Positions 59,870 to 64,000 of a stretch of 64,000 bases of DNA are shown here, piece after piece (position 1 is the first letter of the stretch; every line of letters starts with the position of its first letter). The DNA comes from Phocoena phocoena (lineage: Eukaryota; Chordata; Mammalia; Artiodactyla; Phocoenidae): contig NC_089238.1 of assembly GCF_963924675.1 (NCBI RefSeq), forward strand, positions 23,355,815-23,419,814. The letters are read 5' to 3'. The notes under the pieces were generated by a model, which saw nothing but the letters and a program-made list of their open reading frames with translations, was not told the DNA's origin and did no database searches. A program made the position numbers and the translations under genes.

Positions 59870-61341
59870 CAGAATAAGTTTTTAAAGAAGCATCAGAGGA
59901 AAAAAAAAATCTAACATAGAATTCAGAACAAATAAATAAGCTATGACATTATCACACAATATCTAGTAGTTTTTACTTTTTCAATTATCTACAATAGCTG
60001 TTTCTTAAGTTTAAATTTCCAAAGGTGAAACCACATCACATTAAAAATATTCCAAGTATTTCTTTCACTAAAATGGAGATTACCATGAAATAAACCAGGC
60101 CAGAAGTCACCATCACATTCTCAATCACATGTCTACCCAAGACAAACAAGCAGGGCTTGCTATGGTAGGAGTCACCTGTGCCTTCCCCTAGCCCACCCAC
60201 ACTCAGTTCCTCCCAGACATGGCCGCAAAGGCAAAGCAAGATCTCCATCCAGCTGGTCTCTAAAGCAGGGTTCTCTTCCAGGTACTTTTCAAAGTTTGAG
60301 GAAAAAACAGGTTTCTCATTAAAGATTCACAGCAAGTCTTTCAAAGGTCACTATGACTAGCATAAAAATACTCATATTCTTTATGGAAAACTTTTAAGAA
60401 AAGGTGATAGGAAATGTAACAGTTTCACCTCAGAACAGCTCACATTTTGATAATTTACTTGTCTTTGTGCCTGTGCATCACATTTCAGAAACTAATCATA
60501 AAAATACATTACGTCTCCAAAACACAGAGGGAAAATTCATTAGATTTATAGTGCCTGGGAAGACAGACTGATAAAGGTGGTTCTCTGCACTTGCTGGAAA
60601 GTCAAAAAAATAAATAAATGTGTTCTGTACTCTTAAAATGTTTGCCTTATCAAATACAGAAAAAATTAACCAAGTTGAAGGTATCTCATGAAAAGTATCT
60701 TGCTATCATGAATTCTTGTGTTAGGAAGGCAGTTCTATTTAAATCTAGAGGAATTATAATGGAGATCTTTGAAATGCAAGATTCCAGGCAGTTTTCCCTA
60801 AGAATGGCATTCTTGGATAATAAGAGAATCCTAGCATACAAACTGATCAAGGGTAAGAGTATATATGGAAAAGTTTCCAGAGCTTAGAGAAGGAATGTTT
60901 ATATTTTCAGGCAATTATTAATTGCTCATTGAACAGAAGGAACAAGGCTTATCAATGAACATCTGGGAGTTAACATGACTAAGGTAGAGAATTCAATCAA
61001 GACGGCAGCTATACATACTATTTAAATTAAATCTTTCCATTTCTAAAAACATCCAATGAACCAATATTTAAATGGGGACTTGCAAAGTTTGTATCTCTAA
61101 TTTCCAGAGGGATAAAAGGATTAAACTGGCTCTACACAGAAACCAGTCGCAGGTCAAATCCATAGTGTTTGAGAAAGCTTATATGTTGACCAAATGTCCT
61201 TTTAAAAATCTGAAACAAGGATTTCCAATGAGCTGGGGTTTTTTCCCCCCAATGGTTAAAGCAATCCGTTCACATAGATACACAGTCCCTCCAACAGCAA
61301 CATGTACAATTAATTACATGGATATAATAATATTTACTCAC
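59870..61341. other. ITFG1 intron, nothing recognised
   Basis: AT-rich. Reading frames 60036-60248, 60178-60360 and 60618-60887 have no recognisable domains. The forward frame 61072-61434 runs across the next ITFG1 exon on the opposite strand by chance. Confidence 0.5.
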
Positions 61342-61416
61342 CCTCCTAATAGTACTTGTGGCTGGTTGGATTCATTTGTGATACCAAATATATCAGGAAT
61401 TAAATCGGCATTGAAG
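61342..61416 (-). CDS. ITFG1: ITFG1 coding exon (third in window, 75 bp)
   Basis: Minus strand: the acceptor 'ctttttag' (AG at 61418-61417) is followed by one base that completes an Asp codon. Then 24 codons read FNADLIPDIFG, ITNESNQPQ and VLLG, and the exon ends with GG before the donor 'gtgagt' (GT at 61341-61340). With the preceding exon it gives DFNADLIPD, an FG-GAP/VCBS-type calcium-loop pattern (D-x-N-x-D-x-x-x-D) of the ITFG1 beta-propeller-like ectodomain, about residues 163-187. NES is an N-glycosylation sequon. No disruption is seen. Confidence 0.95.
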
Positions 61417-62627
61417 CTAAAAAGAAAACATTAAAAACATTAAGCAGCTATTTTATTAAATTCTCACTTCTAATTTAGTTTAAAAAGAAAAACAAACTTT
61501 GGGGAGGTGTGGTAGACATACAACAGTCAGTATCTGTTGCAATCAATGGAATGTCATATATGACGTGTTTCACTCTGAGGCCAAAGTGTTTAATTTTCGT
61601 TATTGGACCCTCCAGTCACCTTGGCAATGAGAAGAACATGACGGTACAGCTCCACAGACGATGAGGCCTGTAAGACACTCTGAGAGCTGGCAAAAGAGCC
61701 TATCACTGACCCACACTGGACCTGCAGTGTGAGCAAGAAATAAACTTTTGTTGTGAGATTTTGGTGTTGTCTGTAACCTCTACATAGCCTAGCCTGTCTC
61801 TGAGTGATAAGGAGACCGTTATTTCAGAATCATGACCCTCCTTATTTAGTCAGATAGGCTTAGGAGAAATAACCCACAAAAGTAATCCCTAGTTGGTATA
61901 AAAATTTATACTAGCCACTGAATATTGTAACAACAATGAAAAACACCCAATTATAAAAAAAACAAGCTGAGCACCTTTAAAAAGATTAATCTGTGAATTA
62001 AAGTTCAGACTTCTAATGGTTACTGACCTATTGATGTATGACTACGATTTTAATAACTGTACAAAAGGCAGCACTGGAAACAAGAATGTGGCTATACATT
62101 GTTTACTACCCGAATTGATATCTACATCATTACCAGAATCCTAACAGAAATTTGGATTAACTTTATCCTGGTACATGAGTCTACTCTGAGGAGATAAATG
62201 ATAATACTAAGGAAGAGTTGTGAAAAGGACAAAGTTTCTCCTTAATACAGAAATCTTTCTAGGTCTCTAGAGGAAATCCTCTACCCTTTGTATCTGTCAA
62301 TCAAGCACTAACAGTTTTATCCAAAAACAGTTTTCTTAGTTGAGTAACGACATGGCTAGAATCAACAAAGATCCATCATGGACACATTCAAAGCTATTAA
62401 AACAAAACCAAAAAGACAAATCTCTCCCTCTCTGCAAAATAATGAATTTCACCTTTCTCTTTCTTCCATCATGGCAAATAAATATATAATTCAGAGGACA
62501 GGCCCCTATCAGCTTTAAATGGAGAATGAATTTAGAGTCAATACAACTTAGCAAAGTAGTTTCCTATGTGAAAGATTTTATGTTTGTAAGTATAAAATCA
62601 TTCAAAGGGAAGCAAGCACATACTTAC
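61417..62627. other. ITFG1 intron with a possible LTR remnant
   Basis: About 61560-61810 contains 'gagcaagaaataaacttttg', 'ttgtgagattttggtgttgt' and 'catagcctagcctgtctct', resembling the end of an old mammalian LTR in forward orientation. The family is not fixed. The rest is unrecognised. Confidence 0.5.
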
Positions 62628-62685
62628 TCCATAATTAATGGTTCATCCTGAAAAGTCCTATTGAGTATGGTCATATTGCAAGGAT
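62628..62685 (-). CDS. ITFG1: ITFG1 coding exon (second in window, 58 bp)
   Basis: Minus strand: a long T tract and 'taacag' (AG at 62687-62686) precede two bases that complete an Asp codon. Eighteen codons follow (PCNMTILNRT, FQDEPLIM), then GA before a consensus donor 'gtaagt' (GT at 62627-62626). It continues the ITFG1 ectodomain (about residues 144-162). NMT and NRT are N-glycosylation sequons. The Cys in DPCNMT is, from memory, Asn in human, so this may be a lineage-specific change. The exon is only 58 bases and would be missed without the splice and phase match. Confidence 0.95.
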
Positions 62686-63830
62686 CTGTTAAAAAAAAAA
62701 GAAAATATATAAATGAAAAGGCATTTTATAACACATTATTTTTGATATTTGCACTTAGGGAAAAATACTCTTTCATTCTTTTCAAAATTTATCTCTAATT
62801 AATTCCAACTATTAGCATTAATGAGACACTATAAATCTAACTTAAATGGACATCAAGTTTGTAAAGATATATTGGGAGAGTTTATTCTACAGTGAAGACC
62901 AGCATTACAATAACTTCCTTTTGAGTCTTCATTCTGAAAATCTCTTAGATGAGTCTTCTTTACATACAATTTAGCAGTAGAGCAGTTGACAATTAAGGTT
63001 TTGATATAAAGAACCCAATACATGCAAGACTACTAGACTCTAAAACGTCCATGCCCTCCTCTCCTCCTTTCTTCAGTCTGGCTCCATGAACAAAGTTGTC
63101 CATTTAGGTATAATTAATTGGCTTTTCAGATAAGACTTGAAGATTTGTGGGTAGATATGGTAGACTGACTCTCAACCTTTACTCTAAACTTTTTGTGCTT
63201 TCCTGTACTGGGGAGACTAGAAACCAAAAATAGCATTTCTCAGATATCCTTGCAGTTAAGATTCTAAATAAAATGTAAGCCTTGCTAATTAGATATGGTG
63301 AGTTTTCCAAGGCAGGAATGAGGTGAAGGCTGTGTTTCTGCCATTTCTGTCTTAATGTCTGATCACTGAATTGTAAGTACTAAGGGGGAGGGTGCATGGC
63401 ATCCATTTTGCTGGTGAGCAAGTGTCATTCTGGCACCTGTCGTGCAACTTGCCACTTTCTGATGGTAAAAAGGCAATAGCTTCTTCGAAGGCTTTGAGGA
63501 TTGTTCCTGAAAGTTCAACCTCGTGTGTGTTCTTTAGTCATCACAATAACTCTGTAAAGCATAAAAAACCTTTAATAAATTCTGTCTTCCATAAGCTAAC
63601 AAAGTAGATTTTGTTCCCTGGAGCTGACTGCAGACCAGTTCTAGGTTGAAAAAGAAGAACCAGAAAAAAGACTTTTAAAGAAGTTTTTAGAGACAATTAC
63701 TGACACTCAAGAACTGCATTTTTGAACTGATTTCTGAACATTATTTTTGTTACACTGACCTAAGAATACCAGGCATATTTCTCCTTTAATATCCAGTGAT
63801 AAATATTAAAAACTCTTAAAACAAATTCAC
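62686..63830. other. ITFG1 intron, possible old repeat
   Basis: About 63160-63600 looks like an old LTR or DNA-element remnant ('cccttctcaga'-like and 'gctgtgtttctgccatttct' phrases), but I cannot name it. Reading frame 63392-63607 has no recognisable domain. Confidence 0.4.
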
Positions 63831-63976
63831 CTAAGGTTTGATTCTGTCCCCAGAAGATAATAGCTCCTAATTCACCGTTGGCGTGATTTTTGGGAAGATA
63901 TGTCAGAAGAACATCCATTTGTGAATCTCCATCATAATCCCCTGGGACTACACTTGTTATCAATGTACTGTGATTC
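63831..63976 (-). CDS. ITFG1: ITFG1 coding exon (first in window, 146 bp)
   Basis: Minus strand: the acceptor 'tttcttttag' (AG at 63978-63977) is followed by one base of a split codon. Then 48 codons read NHSTLITSVV, PGDYDGDSQMDVLLTYLP, KNHANGELG, AIIFWGQNQTL, and a final G precedes the donor 'gtgaat' (GT at 63830-63829). DYDGDSQMD is an FG-GAP/VCBS calcium-binding loop (D-x-D-G-D-x-x-x-D), the family's hallmark, at about residues 105-113. NHS and NQT are N-glycosylation sequons. An open frame covering 63760-63993 includes intron on both sides; only this part is coding. The start codon and signal peptide are in exons beyond base 64000. Confidence 0.97.
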
Positions 63977-64000
63977 CTAAAAGAAACAAACATTTTAATA

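Noticed and set aside
61072..61434. 120-codon forward frame
   Set aside because: It overlaps an ITFG1 exon on the opposite strand by chance and has no recognisable domain.

Overview
The window is nuclear DNA from a mammal, most likely a cetacean (whale, dolphin or porpoise). It is full of tRNA-derived SINEs of the CHR type, recognisable by the start 'gggcttccctggtggcgca' and the end 'gcccgcgtaccgc' plus poly-A, and of L1 3' ends of the kind found in whales and even-toed ungulates. There is no bacterial-style gene organisation, no CRISPR array, no operon and no RNA gene that I can support.

The only functional gene I recognise is ITFG1 (integrin alpha FG-GAP repeat containing 1, also called TIP or LNKN-1), on the minus strand. 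Five coding exons lie here. In transcript order they are 63976-63831, 62685-62628, 61416-61342, 44272-44178 and 2849-2788. All five have AG acceptors, GT donors and matching phases, and together they encode about 145 residues (roughly residues 95-240 of about 612, estimated from memory of the human protein). Four of the five are too short to show up as long open reading frames. The intron between the last two is about 41.3 kb, so most of the window is one large intron. The 5' part of the gene lies beyond base 64000 and the 3' part lies below base 1.

The rest is mobile-element sediment. An old L1 occupies about 11950-17815, interrupted by a younger L1 and by an unidentified 130-base retro-insert. 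A 5.5-kb L1 lies on the gene's sense strand at about 22880-28410 and is joined head to head to a doubly truncated ferritin light chain pseudogene (28411-28927). There are several 5'-truncated L1s with target-site duplications (20563, 36777, 45718, 51829). Stacks of elements nested in older L1s lie at 40110-43160 and 45480-48350. I can delimit fifteen SINEs, and there are older MIR, L2-like, MER5A and hAT-like remnants. Stretches with no recognisable content are listed as such.

I found no new multi-gene system. The observations most worth checking are the L1/ferritin head-to-head chimera, which looks like one insertion made from two RNA templates; the anonymous retro-insert with an 18-base target-site duplication; a fold-back templated insertion at 59146-59210; and a roughly 60-base duplication (9444 and 11081) in the big intron.
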